A DNA stretch of 64,000 nt from Salinicola acroporae (lineage in GTDB: Bacteria; Pseudomonadota; Gammaproteobacteria; Pseudomonadales; Halomonadaceae). The notes beneath the pieces are model-generated. The model did no database searches and was not told the origin of the DNA. It was given only the letters and a program-made list of their open reading frames with translations. The stretch's first letter is position 1. Each line of letters opens with the position of its first letter. Position numbers and translations under genes: made by a program. Shown here in pieces: positions 50,017 through 58,521 of this stretch. The stretch lies in assembly GCF_003206615.1 (NCBI RefSeq), contig NZ_PZJW01000010.1, forward strand, positions 160,697 to 224,696, read 5' to 3'.

Positions 50017-50852
50017 GCACACCGCGCCCGGAGACCCTCGCTGATGCGCCACTGGGTCGCGAGTCCGCCTATCCCGAGCGCTACGATGCCGCCTTGCTGT
50101 TTCCCATCGAGCGTGCCGCCAATCGGGCGCCGCTGGGGATCGAGGCCACGTCGCTGCCGTTCGTCGGTGGTGACGAGTGGTGGGCCTTCGAGCTCTCCTG
50201 GCTCGATCCGCGCGGCAAGCCGGTGGTCGCGGTGGCGCGATTCCGGCTGTCGGCGGATTCGCCCTGCCTGATCGAATCCAAGTCGTGGAAGCTCTATCTC
50301 AATAGTTTCAATCAGACCACTTTCAGCGGTCGCGATCAGGTGGTCGAGACGCTGGTTCGCGATCTGAGCGCGGCGGCGGGTGGCGAGGTCACGGTGGAGC
50401 TGTTCGGTGTCGATGACGCCGCACTCGCGCCGGCGCCGCTGCCGGGCGAGGGCCTCGACCAGCTCGAGGTCGAGATCGACCGCTATACGCCGGCGCCGGT
50501 GCTGCTCGCCTGCGATGAGAGCGATATCGTCGAAGAGACGCTGCATTCGCACCTGCTCAAGTCCAACTGTCCGGTGACCGGTCAACCCGACTGGGGCAGC
50601 GTGCTGGTTCAGTACCGCGGGCCGCGGATCGAGCGTGCCTCGCTGCTGCGCTATCTCATTTCCTACCGTCAGCACCAGGATTTTCACGAGCACTGTGTCG
50701 AGCATATCTTCGTCGACCTGATGGCACGCTGCCGCCCCGAGCGGCTGCTGGTGATGGCGCGTTACGTGCGCCGCGGTGGGCTCGATATCAACCCTTGGCG
50801 GGCCACGCCGGGCTGGGTACCGGAATTGCCGCCACGTCTGCTGCGGCAGTGA
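50013..50852 (+). CDS. queF: NADPH-dependent 7-cyano-7-deazaguanine reductase QueF
   Basis: A 279-residue bimodular (type II) QueF that reduces preQ0 to preQ1 for queuosine in tRNA. The catalytic Cys is in SNCPVTGQPDWG (about 187-198). The N-terminal module has the ESKSWKLYLNSFNQT binding motif (about 88-102), and the C-terminal module has FHEHCVEHIF. Length matches E. coli QueF (282). Its start overlaps the YadH stop by 4 nt. Confidence 0.94.
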   Translation: MSTPRPETLADAPLGRESAYPERYDAALLFPIERAANRAPLGIEATSLPFVGGDEWWAFELSWLDPRGKPVVAVARFRLSADSPCLIESKSWKLYLNSFNQTTFSGRDQVVETLVRDLSAAAGGEVTVELFGVDDAALAPAPLPGEGLDQLEVEIDRYTPAPVLLACDESDIVEETLHSHLLKSNCPVTGQPDWGSVLVQYRGPRIERASLLRYLISYRQHQDFHEHCVEHIFVDLMARCRPERLLVMARYVRRGGLDINPWRATPGWVPELPPRLLRQ

Positions 50853-50916
50853 CGCTTTTGACGTAGAGTCGAGCGACCCTCCGCGTGTTACCACCGATGT
50901 CTCAAAGGAGTCAGAC

Positions 50917-51477
50917 ATGGATGCCATGACGCTACTGCATCAGCGTCGCTCGATGGGCAAGCTGGCTGGTCCGGCACCGACTACCGAGCAGCTCGACGCC
51001 CTCTACCGTGCCGCACTGCGGGCGCCGGATCACAAGGAAATGACCCCGTACCGCTTCATCGAGATCAGCGGTGAAGGGCTCGATCGCCTGGGTGAACTGT
51101 TCGCCCGCTCCGATTATCAGGCCAATCCGCATATCGACGATGGCAGTCTCGATGCCGCACGCAAGAAGCCCAAGCGGGCGCCGATGATCATCGCGGTGAT
51201 CGCGCGCATCACGCCGGACCTGCCCAAGGTACCGCCGGTCGAGCAGATCATCTCCGCGGGTTGCGCCGCGCATGCCATGCTTTACGCAGCGTTCGCGCAG
51301 GGGTTGGGGGCAATGTGGCGCACCGGTACCTATGCCCATGACAAGAGCGTGTGGCGCGGGCTCGGACTGGGCGAGAACGAAGAGCTGATCGGCTATCTCT
51401 ACCTTGGCCAGGTCGGCGGGCGCTACCCCGAGGCGCCAGCGCGCGACCCGGAGGCGTATCTGGAACGATGGCGCTAA
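50917..51477 (+). CDS. nitroreductase-family flavoprotein, YdjA-like
   Basis: A 186-residue FMN-dependent oxidoreductase of the compact YdjA subgroup. Opening LLHQRRSMGKLAGPAPTTEQLDALYRAALRAPDHKEMTPYRFI contains the FMN-binding RRS and the APDHK loop; the later QGLGAMWRTGTYA completes the site. AAAGGAG lies 7 nt upstream of the start. 64 bp after queF, possibly cotranscribed. The physiological substrate is unknown. Confidence 0.9.
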   Translation: MDAMTLLHQRRSMGKLAGPAPTTEQLDALYRAALRAPDHKEMTPYRFIEISGEGLDRLGELFARSDYQANPHIDDGSLDAARKKPKRAPMIIAVIARITPDLPKVPPVEQIISAGCAAHAMLYAAFAQGLGAMWRTGTYAHDKSVWRGLGLGENEELIGYLYLGQVGGRYPEAPARDPEAYLERWR

Positions 51478-51615
51478 CGCTGGGCTTCCCGTTCCGGACA
51501 GATCGTAAAAGGTCGTCGGAAAAGGAAAAACGGCTTGCGATCACGGGTTTAGCTCGTTACTATGTGCGCCGTTCTGAACGCAGCGGTAACGCCGCCACGG
51601 GCAGGGCGACAATGT

Positions 51616-51703
51616 GGAGGGGTGTCCGAGTGGTCGAAGGAGCACGCCTGGAAAGTGTGTAAGTCGAAAGGCTTCGAGGGTTCGAATCCCTCCCCCTCCG
51701 CCA
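51616..51703 (+). tRNA. tRNA-Ser (GGA)
   Basis: Acceptor GGAGGGG/CCCCTCC, long variable arm as in class II tRNAs, anticodon loop CTGGAAA (anticodon GGA), encoded CCA. Its 3' end is repeated further downstream. Confidence 0.96.
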
Positions 51704-51709
51704 CGAATT
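51685..51709 (+). repeat. 25-bp direct repeat, copy A, at the tRNA-Ser 3' end
   Basis: AATCCCTCCCCCTCCGCCAC followed by GAATT is the 3' end of tRNA-Ser (GGA) and five further bases. The same 25 bases recur exactly 173 bp downstream (copy B at 51858-51882). This is the pattern of an att site or of an internal tandem duplication. Confidence 0.85.
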
Positions 51710-51715
51710 GAAAAG

Positions 51716-51740
51716 AACCGGCTCTCAGTGGCCGGTTTCT
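51716..51740 (+). terminator. tRNA-Ser terminator
   Basis: 7-bp stem AACCGGC/GCCGGTT with an 8-nt loop, followed by TCT. It is immediately downstream of tRNA-Ser and has a diverged duplicate at 51890-51914. Confidence 0.75.
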
Positions 51741-51857
51741 TCATGTCTGGAGTCAGGTGAGAGACGGGGGAGGCGATGAGAACCCTCCGGTTCGCACCGA
51801 GGCGCTCGGGGTTCTGGTGTTCGAGCGCCGACAAACGGCCTCGCGAAGCGAGCCGGT

Positions 51858-51882
51858 AATCCCTCCCCCTCCGCCACGAATT
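51858..51882 (+). repeat. 25-bp direct repeat, copy B
   Basis: Exact copy of the tRNA-Ser 3'-end segment. It has no intact tRNA body upstream. The following sequence also matches that after copy A imperfectly for about 90 bp, including the hairpin and a GAGAG-CGGGGGAG block. Confidence 0.85.
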
Positions 51883-51889
51883 TTGAATC

Positions 51890-51914
51890 AGCCGGCTCGA
51901 GTAGCCGGCTTTTT
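51890..51914 (+). terminator. duplicated terminator after repeat copy B
   Basis: 8-bp stem AGCCGGCT/AGCCGGCT with a 5-nt loop, then TTTTT (counting the last stem T). It is a stronger version of the tRNA-Ser terminator. Confidence 0.75.
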
Positions 51915-52040
51915 CGTGCCGGGAATAGAGTGAGAGGCGGGGGAGTAAAAGCTGGGCATTCTCCGGTTTTCATCCAGCCCTGTCATGCGGCAGAGACTGT
52001 ATGATAAAGGTGTCAAGGAATGACCATGCAGGGAGTCGCG

Positions 52041-52736
52041 ATGAAAACCATTGGTGTATTGGGTGGCATGAGCTGGGAGTCCACGCAAAGTTACTACCGC
52101 ATGCTCAACGAGGGCGTGCGAGCGCGCCTCGGTGGATATCACTCGGCCAGGATCGCGATGGTGAGCGTCGACTTTGCCGAGATCGAGGCGCTGCAGCAGA
52201 GCGGCGATTGGGACGAGGCCGGGGAGGCATTGGCGATGGCGGCCCGTCAGGTCGAGGCTGCGGGCGCGGAGTGCCTGTTGCTGGCGACCAATACCATGCA
52301 CAAGGTGGCCGACGCGATCGAGTCGGCACTGAGCATCCCCTTTCTCCACATTGCCGATGGCACCGGGTCACGATTGCGTGCCGAGGGTGTCGATCAGGTC
52401 GGTCTGCTGGGAACGCGATTCACGATGGAGCAGGCGTTCTATCGGGGCCGGCTGCTCGACGAGCACGGCATCTCCTGCCTGGTGCCGTCCCAGGAAGATC
52501 GGGACAGCGTTCATCGCATCATCTTCGAAGAGTTGGTCCATGGTGTTATCACCGAACCGTCGCGGCAGGTGTATCGGGATGTCGTCACCAGGCTCCAGAA
52601 GCAGGGTGCACAGGGCGTGATTCTGGGGTGCACGGAAATCGCCTTGCTACTTCGGCCGCAGGATTGCGACCTGCCGCTCTACGACACGACCGCGCTGCAT
52701 GTCGACATGGGACTTGAATTTGCCTTGGGTGAGTAG
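52041..52736 (+). CDS. aspartate/glutamate racemase family protein
   Basis: A 231-residue member of the Asp/Glu racemase superfamily. Opening MKTIGVLGGMSWESTQSYY contains the GGM signature. The two catalytic positions show Thr-Asn-Thr (ATNTMHK, about 80) in place of the first Cys, and Cys in LGCTEIAL (about 198). The usual pair of cysteines is therefore incomplete, as in the YgeA-like subgroup. AGGGAG supports the ATG at 52041; another ATG lies at 52020. It is probably an amino-acid racemase of broad specificity. Confidence 0.8.
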   Translation: MKTIGVLGGMSWESTQSYYRMLNEGVRARLGGYHSARIAMVSVDFAEIEALQQSGDWDEAGEALAMAARQVEAAGAECLLLATNTMHKVADAIESALSIPFLHIADGTGSRLRAEGVDQVGLLGTRFTMEQAFYRGRLLDEHGISCLVPSQEDRDSVHRIIFEELVHGVITEPSRQVYRDVVTRLQKQGAQGVILGCTEIALLLRPQDCDLPLYDTTALHVDMGLEFALGE

Positions 52737-52837
52737 CCGGCCGCTAGCGTAATCTCCCCCGGATTGACCAGACAATTCAGCCTGATGAGGCGCGCCCGCC
52801 GTTCGATAATGGCGCCGGGGACTATCCCCTGCGTACT

Positions 52838-52865
52838 TGCCCGGCCTTCGGGCCGGGGCTTTTTC
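52838..52865 (+). terminator. terminator after the racemase gene
   Basis: GC-rich stem GCCCGGCC around a TTCG tetraloop, with one bulge on the 3' arm, followed by TTTTT. Confidence 0.85.
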
Positions 52866-52877
52866 GATGCCCATCCG

Positions 52878-53102
52878 CTAACGCCGCTTCTTGGCCGCCT
52901 GTCCCGTCCGTGATGTTCGTTTCCATAATGCCTGCCGGTGGTAAATGCCTGATCCGGGAATGCCCGCATGGCTGTGAATGCCGCGTCGGCTGATATTCAG
53001 GTTGGCGCCGCGGGGGCCGATCGAGAGCACCGGGTCCTGGCTGTCGAGCCGGATCCGCAAGCCCGGGGCCAACCGCAGCATGCGGCGAAAGCGAAGTCCC
53101 AT
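52878..53102 (-). CDS. DUF4236 domain protein
   Basis: A 74-residue protein. MGLRFRRMLRLAPGLRIRL, then GPRGANLNISRRGIHSHAGIPGSGIYHR follow the DUF4236 pattern (short beta-rich domain with GxGATVNVG and GLPGTGL motifs). Function is unknown. The lysine/arginine-rich tail is short. Confidence 0.8.
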   Translation of the reverse strand: MGLRFRRMLRLAPGLRIRLDSQDPVLSIGPRGANLNISRRGIHSHAGIPGSGIYHRQALWKRTSRTGQAAKKRR

Positions 53103-53124
53103 GGGTTATCTCCTGGCAGTCTGG

Positions 53125-53451
53125 TTACGGTTGACTGCGCCCGATGACATTCGTTCGGTGGGCTTGCCACGCTCGCCACAGCGGGCTGCCGGGGACGATC
53201 ACCGCCAGCAGGATGCAGGCGGCTGCGGGGGAGAGCACATCGAAGATCGAGTCCGGTGACCAGTGGTGAACCAGTCCATAAAAGTAGCCGACCGCATTGG
53301 GACCCCCGCCGGCATATTCGTGCTGGGCGATCTCGCGCCCGAGAAATACCGCGACGATCAGCGAACCTCCCACCCAACGACCGACCAGCGGCCACAGCAG
53401 GCATTGAAAGGCGACAGCGATGAAGGCGTGTTCGAGATGGCTGGTGTTCAT
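53125..53451 (-). CDS. small membrane protein, unknown function
   Basis: A 108-residue protein with three hydrophobic segments (about 9-25, 31-43 and 77-92) and a polar loop HEYAGGGPNAVGYFYGLVHHW. The start at 53451 is chosen for the GGAGGG site upstream; the frame is open to 53529. It is 22 bp upstream of the DUF4236 gene on the same strand, so the pair may be one unit. I do not recognise the family. Confidence 0.65.
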   Translation of the reverse strand: MNTSHLEHAFIAVAFQCLLWPLVGRWVGGSLIVAVFLGREIAQHEYAGGGPNAVGYFYGLVHHWSPDSIFDVLSPAAACILLAVIVPGSPLWRAWQAHRTNVIGRSQP

Positions 53452-53565
53452 GGCTGTCCCTCCACAAGGAGGCTTTAGCATAGCTGCCTGGCGGACTATC
53501 GTTGGCAGTGACGCCGAGTGGTGCGTCAACGTTCGCGTCGTCGTTTACGCAATAAGGCTATCGAC

Positions 53566-53967
53566 ATGGAAATCGCCAATACGCTAACAGGCCGTTGCCA
53601 CTGCGGCAGGGTCTCCTGGCAGTTCGAGGGCAACCCGTCGGGAGCGACGATCTGCAACTGTACGGTTTGTCGCCGTTATGGGGTTCTTTGGGCCTACGGC
53701 CATGAAGAAGCGATCCGGGTAACCGGGGAGACGAAAGCCTACCGCCCAGGACCGCATATCGCTTTCCATTTCTGCGCCGGATGCGGATGCGTCGGATACT
53801 GGCGAGCCGTCGATACCGAGCCGACCGGACGCCGACGTATGGCCGTCAATTTGCGAATGGCAGAGCCCGAAACGGTGGCGCAAGTGGCCATCGATCGATT
53901 CGATGGCCTGCATACGTTCGAGCGCCATGCCCGTGATGGTCGCTGCGTTGGCGACTACTGGTTCTGA
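53566..53967 (+). CDS. GFA/CENP-V domain protein (glutathione-dependent formaldehyde-activating-like)
   Basis: A 133-residue zinc-binding protein. Zinc ligands are seen in GRCHCGRVSWQF (about 9-20), CNCTVCRRYG (about 31-40) and FCAGCGCVGYW (about 68-78), the standard GFA pattern. Related proteins are often named glutathione-dependent formaldehyde-activating enzymes, although activity is unproven for most. It converges with the isomerase gene and overlaps its 3' end by 13 bp. Confidence 0.85.
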   Translation: MEIANTLTGRCHCGRVSWQFEGNPSGATICNCTVCRRYGVLWAYGHEEAIRVTGETKAYRPGPHIAFHFCAGCGCVGYWRAVDTEPTGRRRMAVNLRMAEPETVAQVAIDRFDGLHTFERHARDGRCVGDYWF

Positions 53968-54950
53968 ATTCGAGCCCCCGAGCCGGGCTGCTTTACCCGA
54001 CTCAGCCCCGGCGTGATGCGACGACAGGCGGGCAGGACCCGATCGCGGAGATAGCGTTGGTTGGCGGCGCAGACGCTGAGGCCATCACCACCATAATGCT
54101 CCAGGCAGATCACACCGCGAAAGCCGGCCTCCACGGCGAGTTTCATCGCCTGGCGATAATTGATCAGACCGCTCTCCATCGGTGCGGGGAAGGCGAGATA
54201 ATGATCTCGTTCGGTGTCCTCGTCGCGCATGTAGTTCTTGGCATGCCAGAAATTCGACCACGGTAGCACCTTGCGCATGGCCTCGAGCCAAGGCTCCACC
54301 GGTCGGTGCAGACGGATCAGGTTGCCGATATCCGGATTCAAGCCCACCGAGGGCAGCCCGATCTCCTCGACCATGGCTACCGCCGAGTCGGCACTGCCGA
54401 GATAGGTATCCTCGTACATCTCCAGCGACAGCACGATACCGAGTTCGGCGGCGTGCTGGCCGAGTTCGCGGATTCGCGCCACCGCCTTTTGCCACTGCGC
54501 CCGATCGTCGGGGTCGTCGCGGTGACCCGCCACGGTCCAGAACCAGAGCTGTCGCTGCTGGGCTTCGGTCAGTGGCCGATGCAGGCCGATCGAGACGGTG
54601 CCGATGCCGAGTCTGGCGGCGGCCTCCAGTGAGCGATGGCTGTAGGCGAGGTGGTCGGCGCCATGGCGTTCGTCGATCACGCTCGAGCGCACCACCGAGA
54701 TCGAGCTGGGTTTCAGGCGCGCCGACTTGATCACGCTGGCGAGCGCGTCCAGTTGGTCGCTCTGCATGTCGCCGGGGCGAAAGCAGTTGTCGGAGAGATC
54801 GACGTGGTCGAAACCGGCTTCGGCGACCTCCTGAAACAGCGGCTGCCACTGCTCGGCGCTGGCCGTCTGCAGCGGCGAGCCATCCGGCAGACAATTGGAG
54901 AATGGCAGCATGGCAGCAGCGATGGGCCAGTCGGCAAGGTCGATGGTCAT
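53955..54950 (-). CDS. sugar phosphate isomerase/epimerase-type TIM-barrel protein
   Basis: A 331-residue AP-endonuclease-2-like TIM barrel. Metal ligands are visible: Glu in VLSLEMYE (about 166), Asp in GLNPDIGN (about 199), His in NFWHAKNY (about 228) and Glu in CLEHYGGDGL (about 280). It acts on a sugar or sugar acid. It is the last gene of the six-gene catabolic operon and overlaps the oxidoreductase stop by ATGA. The exact substrate is unknown. Confidence 0.85.
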   Translation of the reverse strand: MTIDLADWPIAAAMLPFSNCLPDGSPLQTASAEQWQPLFQEVAEAGFDHVDLSDNCFRPGDMQSDQLDALASVIKSARLKPSSISVVRSSVIDERHGADHLAYSHRSLEAAARLGIGTVSIGLHRPLTEAQQRQLWFWTVAGHRDDPDDRAQWQKAVARIRELGQHAAELGIVLSLEMYEDTYLGSADSAVAMVEEIGLPSVGLNPDIGNLIRLHRPVEPWLEAMRKVLPWSNFWHAKNYMRDEDTERDHYLAFPAPMESGLINYRQAMKLAVEAGFRGVICLEHYGGDGLSVCAANQRYLRDRVLPACRRITPGLSRVKQPGSGARIQNQ

Positions 54951-56383
54951 CTGGGAGTCTCGATAATGGCGTGGGTCGGTGTCATGGTATTGGCGAAGAA
55001 CAACGCATCCTGGTTCTGGCGCAGCTTCCATAACCATGAGCTTTCGTCGATCGCGACATCGCGCAGGCGAATGGGCTCGCCGGCTTGGACCGGGCGCATC
55101 AACACCCGATTGGCGGCGAGATAGTAGGGCAGTGGCGCGTCGTCGCCGAGCGGGCTGGCCGGCACCAGCGCCGACGAGACATGGTCGATGCTGTGGTGGT
55201 GGCCGTGAGCGGTGAGCGTGGTGCCTTCGCTCAGGTTGGATCCGGCAACGGCGATCAGGTCGACATGGGGTCTCGGCTGGCTGACGCTGCTGGGAACGCC
55301 GCGCCGTACCATTTCCAGCAGGGTAGTGGCGGCTTCCAGCCCGAGCAGGTGGCGGGGCAGCGGCAGCATCGCGCTGTCGCCGCGCCGGCTGACCAAGTGG
55401 CCTTTCTCGGCCAGCATCCGCCAACTGGTGCGATCATGGCCGCGTACGACCACGAACACGCCGCCGGCAAGGCTGAACTCGTCCGGCCGGCGCAGGCAGT
55501 GGAAGACCTCCAGCGCCGGTGTCCGCGTCAACAGGCCTCCGTCGGCGGTCGGCACGAACAGTTCGGCGATCTCGCCGAGACGGGCGATGGGATAGTGCAG
55601 TGAGGGATGGTCCGGCATCACGCCGGTCGCATTGGCGACGATTGCCATCTCGCACAGGTCCGGCACCGCGTGCTGCGGCAGAGCACCGGCCAGGCGAGCG
55701 CGGTCCGCCACCCACTGACGGTGACCCTCGCTGTCCAGTCCCCCGGGCAGATCCCAGCGCTCCCCGAAGCCGCGAACGTCGATGCGCTTGCCATTGCTGG
55801 CCAGGGTTTCCGTCGATGGGTCGAAGACGAAGTCGTATTCGCTCGACTTGCCGGCGGCGAGGATCTCCAGGCCCACCGTTTCGGCCCAACTAACCAGGCC
55901 GATCGCCAGCGCAGGCTGGTCGCCATCCACCGGGCTGATCACGCAGCCGCGCTTGCGAGCCATGGCCGCCAGGCCGGGGCCGACCACGCTGTCGACTTCC
56001 TTGGTGACCAGGGCCACATGATGACCGGCTTCCAGCGCGAGCGCGGCATGGCGAGCGCCGGCCTCGGGGTGACCGGTGGCTTCGATGACGACGTCCAGGG
56101 GAAGTTCGATCACCGCCTCCAGCCGATCGCCGACGATCCAGTCGCCTCGGTCCCAGGCACGGCTGGCTTCTGCCGGTGTGCGGCAGTGCCGGATTCGGGC
56201 CGATTCGATACCGGCGTCGACCAGCGCCTTGGCTGCCAGCGCCGGGTCCAGGTCGATCACCACGCGCGCTTCCATGGCTTCCAGATGCCGGGCATGGAGA
56301 ATGAAGCTGCGGCCGAAGCCACCCGAGCCGATCACGCAGCAGCGGATCGGGGCGTCACCATCGAGATAGTGGGAGAGATGCAT
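54947..56383 (-). CDS. SAF-domain NAD(P)-dependent oxidoreductase (COG4091, homoserine dehydrogenase-like)
   Basis: A 478-residue protein. The N-terminal Rossmann fold has VIGSGGFGRSFILHA (about 17-31) and VIEATGHPEAGARHAALALEAGHHVALVTKEVDSVVGP. The C-terminal part (about 400-465) is an SAF-type domain (AANRVLMRPVQAGEPIRLRDVAI). Such proteins are often labelled predicted homoserine dehydrogenase or FlgA-like. In catabolic clusters they are thought to oxidise or rearrange sugar acids, so the operon context is more informative than the name. It is 15 bp downstream of tctA and coupled to the isomerase. Confidence 0.85.
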   Translation of the reverse strand: MHLSHYLDGDAPIRCCVIGSGGFGRSFILHARHLEAMEARVVIDLDPALAAKALVDAGIESARIRHCRTPAEASRAWDRGDWIVGDRLEAVIELPLDVVIEATGHPEAGARHAALALEAGHHVALVTKEVDSVVGPGLAAMARKRGCVISPVDGDQPALAIGLVSWAETVGLEILAAGKSSEYDFVFDPSTETLASNGKRIDVRGFGERWDLPGGLDSEGHRQWVADRARLAGALPQHAVPDLCEMAIVANATGVMPDHPSLHYPIARLGEIAELFVPTADGGLLTRTPALEVFHCLRRPDEFSLAGGVFVVVRGHDRTSWRMLAEKGHLVSRRGDSAMLPLPRHLLGLEAATTLLEMVRRGVPSSVSQPRPHVDLIAVAGSNLSEGTTLTAHGHHHSIDHVSSALVPASPLGDDAPLPYYLAANRVLMRPVQAGEPIRLRDVAIDESSWLWKLRQNQDALFFANTMTPTHAIIETPR

Positions 56384-56398
56384 CGCTGTTTCCTTGTC

Positions 56399-57952
56399 TC
56401 AGGGACGGGAGTCGGGCGTCGCCGGCTTCGACGCCTGCGGTTTCTGACGATGCAGCCGTCGTCGCCAGCCTCTCAGTCCGAGCATGCGGGAGAACAGCGG
56501 CCACACCAGCATCAACACCCCGAGACCCATGATCGTGCTGACCAGCGAGTTGGACCAGAATACGGTCACCGAGCCGTCGGACATCACCATCGACTGGCGG
56601 AAGGCTTCCTCGGCGCGATGGCCGAGCACCATGGTCAGCACCAGCGGGGCGACCGGGTAATCGAGCTTCTTGAACAGGTAACCCAGCAGGGCGAAGAACA
56701 GCAGCAGCCAGAAATCGAAGGTGGAGTTGGCGACCTGGTAGACGCCGGTGAAGATAACCGCCACGATCACCGGGCCGATGATGGCGAAGGGCACCCGCAG
56801 GATCGAGGCGTAGAGCGGGACCGTCGACAGTACCAGGATGACTGCGACCACGTTCCCCAGGTACATGCTGGCGACCAGCCCCCATACGAAGTCGGGGCGG
56901 GTGATGAACAGCATCGGCCCGGGCGTCAGCCCCCAGATCATCAATCCGCCCATCATCACCGCCGCCGTCGCCGACCCCGGCACGCCCAGTGCCAGCATCG
57001 GCAGCAGCGCGGAAGTCCCGGCGGAATGGTCCGCCGCTTCCGGCGAGACGATGCCGTTGGGCTCGCCCTTGCCGAAGCGCTCGGGGTGGCGGGAGAAGCG
57101 CTTGGCGATGCCGTGGCTCATGAACGAGGCAGCGGTCGGCCCGGCGGGCGTGATGCCCATCCAGATCCCGATCAGGATGCTGCGGACCAGCGACGCCCAG
57201 TAACGCGGCAGCTCGGCCATGGTGCGCAGGATGTCCCGGACCCGAATGCGGCTCTTGATGCCGTTGAAGCTCAGGCCCTCTTCGGTGGTGACCATGAGTT
57301 CGGCGATCCCGAACAGGCCCATGACCGCCACCAGGAAGCTGATGCCCTTGACCAGGTCGGGAATGTCGAAGGTCAGGCGCAGGCCGCCGGAAACGCTATC
57401 CATTCCCACCGTGGCGAAGGCCAGACCCAGCATCATCGAGACCAGTGTCTTCGAGGGCGCGCTGGAACTCATGCCGATGAAGCTGCAGAACGCCAGGAAG
57501 TAGACCGCGAAGTACTCCGGCGAGGAGAACTTCAGGCCGAACTGGGCCACCGAGCTGGCCAGCAGCGTGATCATCACCACGCCCGCGAGCGCGCCGAGAC
57601 CGGCGGACATGAAGGCCAGGGTCAGCGCACGGGTCGCCTCGCCATTGCGTGCCATCGGGTAGCCATCGAAGGTCGTTGCGACCGACGAGGGCTCTCCCGG
57701 GATATTGAACAGAATCGAGGTGGTGGAGCCGCCGAACAGCGCGCCCCAGTACATGCAGCTCAACAGAATGATGGCCGAGACCGGATCCATGGTGAAAGTC
57801 AGCGGCAGCAGCAACGACACGCCGTTGGGGGCGCCCAGCCCCGGCAGCACGCCGACCAGCATGCCCAGCATCACGCCAATCACCATGATCAGCAGATGAT
57901 TCCAGGTCAGGATGGTGGCAAAGCCATCCATCAGCAGCGAAAGGTTGTTCAT
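56399..57952 (-). CDS. tctA: tripartite tricarboxylate transporter, large permease TctA
   Basis: A 517-residue integral membrane protein with about 12 hydrophobic segments. Family motifs are GVLPGLGAPNGVSLLLPLTF (about 34-53), SILFNIPGEPSSVATTFDGYPMAR (about 79-102), and ALGVPGSATAAVMMGGL (about 318). It is the major channel for uptake driven by the periplasmic TctC. tctB lies just upstream with 24 bp between them. Confidence 0.95.
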   Translation of the reverse strand: MNNLSLLMDGFATILTWNHLLIMVIGVMLGMLVGVLPGLGAPNGVSLLLPLTFTMDPVSAIILLSCMYWGALFGGSTTSILFNIPGEPSSVATTFDGYPMARNGEATRALTLAFMSAGLGALAGVVMITLLASSVAQFGLKFSSPEYFAVYFLAFCSFIGMSSSAPSKTLVSMMLGLAFATVGMDSVSGGLRLTFDIPDLVKGISFLVAVMGLFGIAELMVTTEEGLSFNGIKSRIRVRDILRTMAELPRYWASLVRSILIGIWMGITPAGPTAASFMSHGIAKRFSRHPERFGKGEPNGIVSPEAADHSAGTSALLPMLALGVPGSATAAVMMGGLMIWGLTPGPMLFITRPDFVWGLVASMYLGNVVAVILVLSTVPLYASILRVPFAIIGPVIVAVIFTGVYQVANSTFDFWLLLFFALLGYLFKKLDYPVAPLVLTMVLGHRAEEAFRQSMVMSDGSVTVFWSNSLVSTIMGLGVLMLVWPLFSRMLGLRGWRRRLHRQKPQASKPATPDSRP

Positions 57953-57976
57953 GGTGCGATCCCCTGAAACGGGCGC

Positions 57977-58468
57977 TTAGTAGATGCCGAACGCGTGCTC
58001 CAGGGGGCCTTTCAGCAGCGGCACCTGGAATACGAGTTCGAACAGCAGATAGAAGCAGACGCTGATGGCCACGCCGCTGGCCAGCGATTTCCACCAGGCG
58101 TAATGGCCCTGGAGACGCATGGCGAACAGCACGTACAGCGTGGTCCCCACGTAGAGTCCCAGCAGTAGCGAGATCACGGCGAAGCCGAGGATCGGCAGGA
58201 CGAACCGGGCGAGGGACTTGAGCCGGGCGGCATCCAGGAATATCTCATCCTTGTGGCGATGCCCGACGATCGTTCGCAGCAGGTTGACGACGCTGCCGGC
58301 AACGACCAGCACGCCGATCCAGAACGGGAAGTAGCCGGAATCGGGGCCGCTCGGGGTCCACCCGGTACCGACCTGCCAGGCACCGTAGCAGATCGCGAGA
58401 CCGATCCCGCCGGTCAGTAGCGCCGTGGCGATCTCCATGCTGTAACGGGAAATGCCATTGTGGGTCAT
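57977..58468 (-). CDS. tctB: tripartite tricarboxylate transporter, small permease TctB
   Basis: A 163-residue membrane protein with four hydrophobic segments. WTPSGPDSGYFPFWIGVLVVAGSVV (about 33-57) is the TctB signature. GGAGGG lies upstream of the start. Forms the membrane unit with TctA. Confidence 0.92.
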   Translation of the reverse strand: MTHNGISRYSMEIATALLTGGIGLAICYGAWQVGTGWTPSGPDSGYFPFWIGVLVVAGSVVNLLRTIVGHRHKDEIFLDAARLKSLARFVLPILGFAVISLLLGLYVGTTLYVLFAMRLQGHYAWWKSLASGVAISVCFYLLFELVFQVPLLKGPLEHAFGIY

Positions 58469-58521
58469 GCTGATTCCCTCCGAGGCATGGCGGGCGCCAG
58501 TGGTCGCCCGCCGGCATGGGC

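Noticed and set aside
55607..57967. 786-codon plus-strand frame opposite the oxidoreductase and tctA
   Set aside because: Its translation is rich in His, Gln, Arg and Asp repeats, the usual mirror of a hydrophobic transporter gene; the sense strand encodes recognisable proteins.
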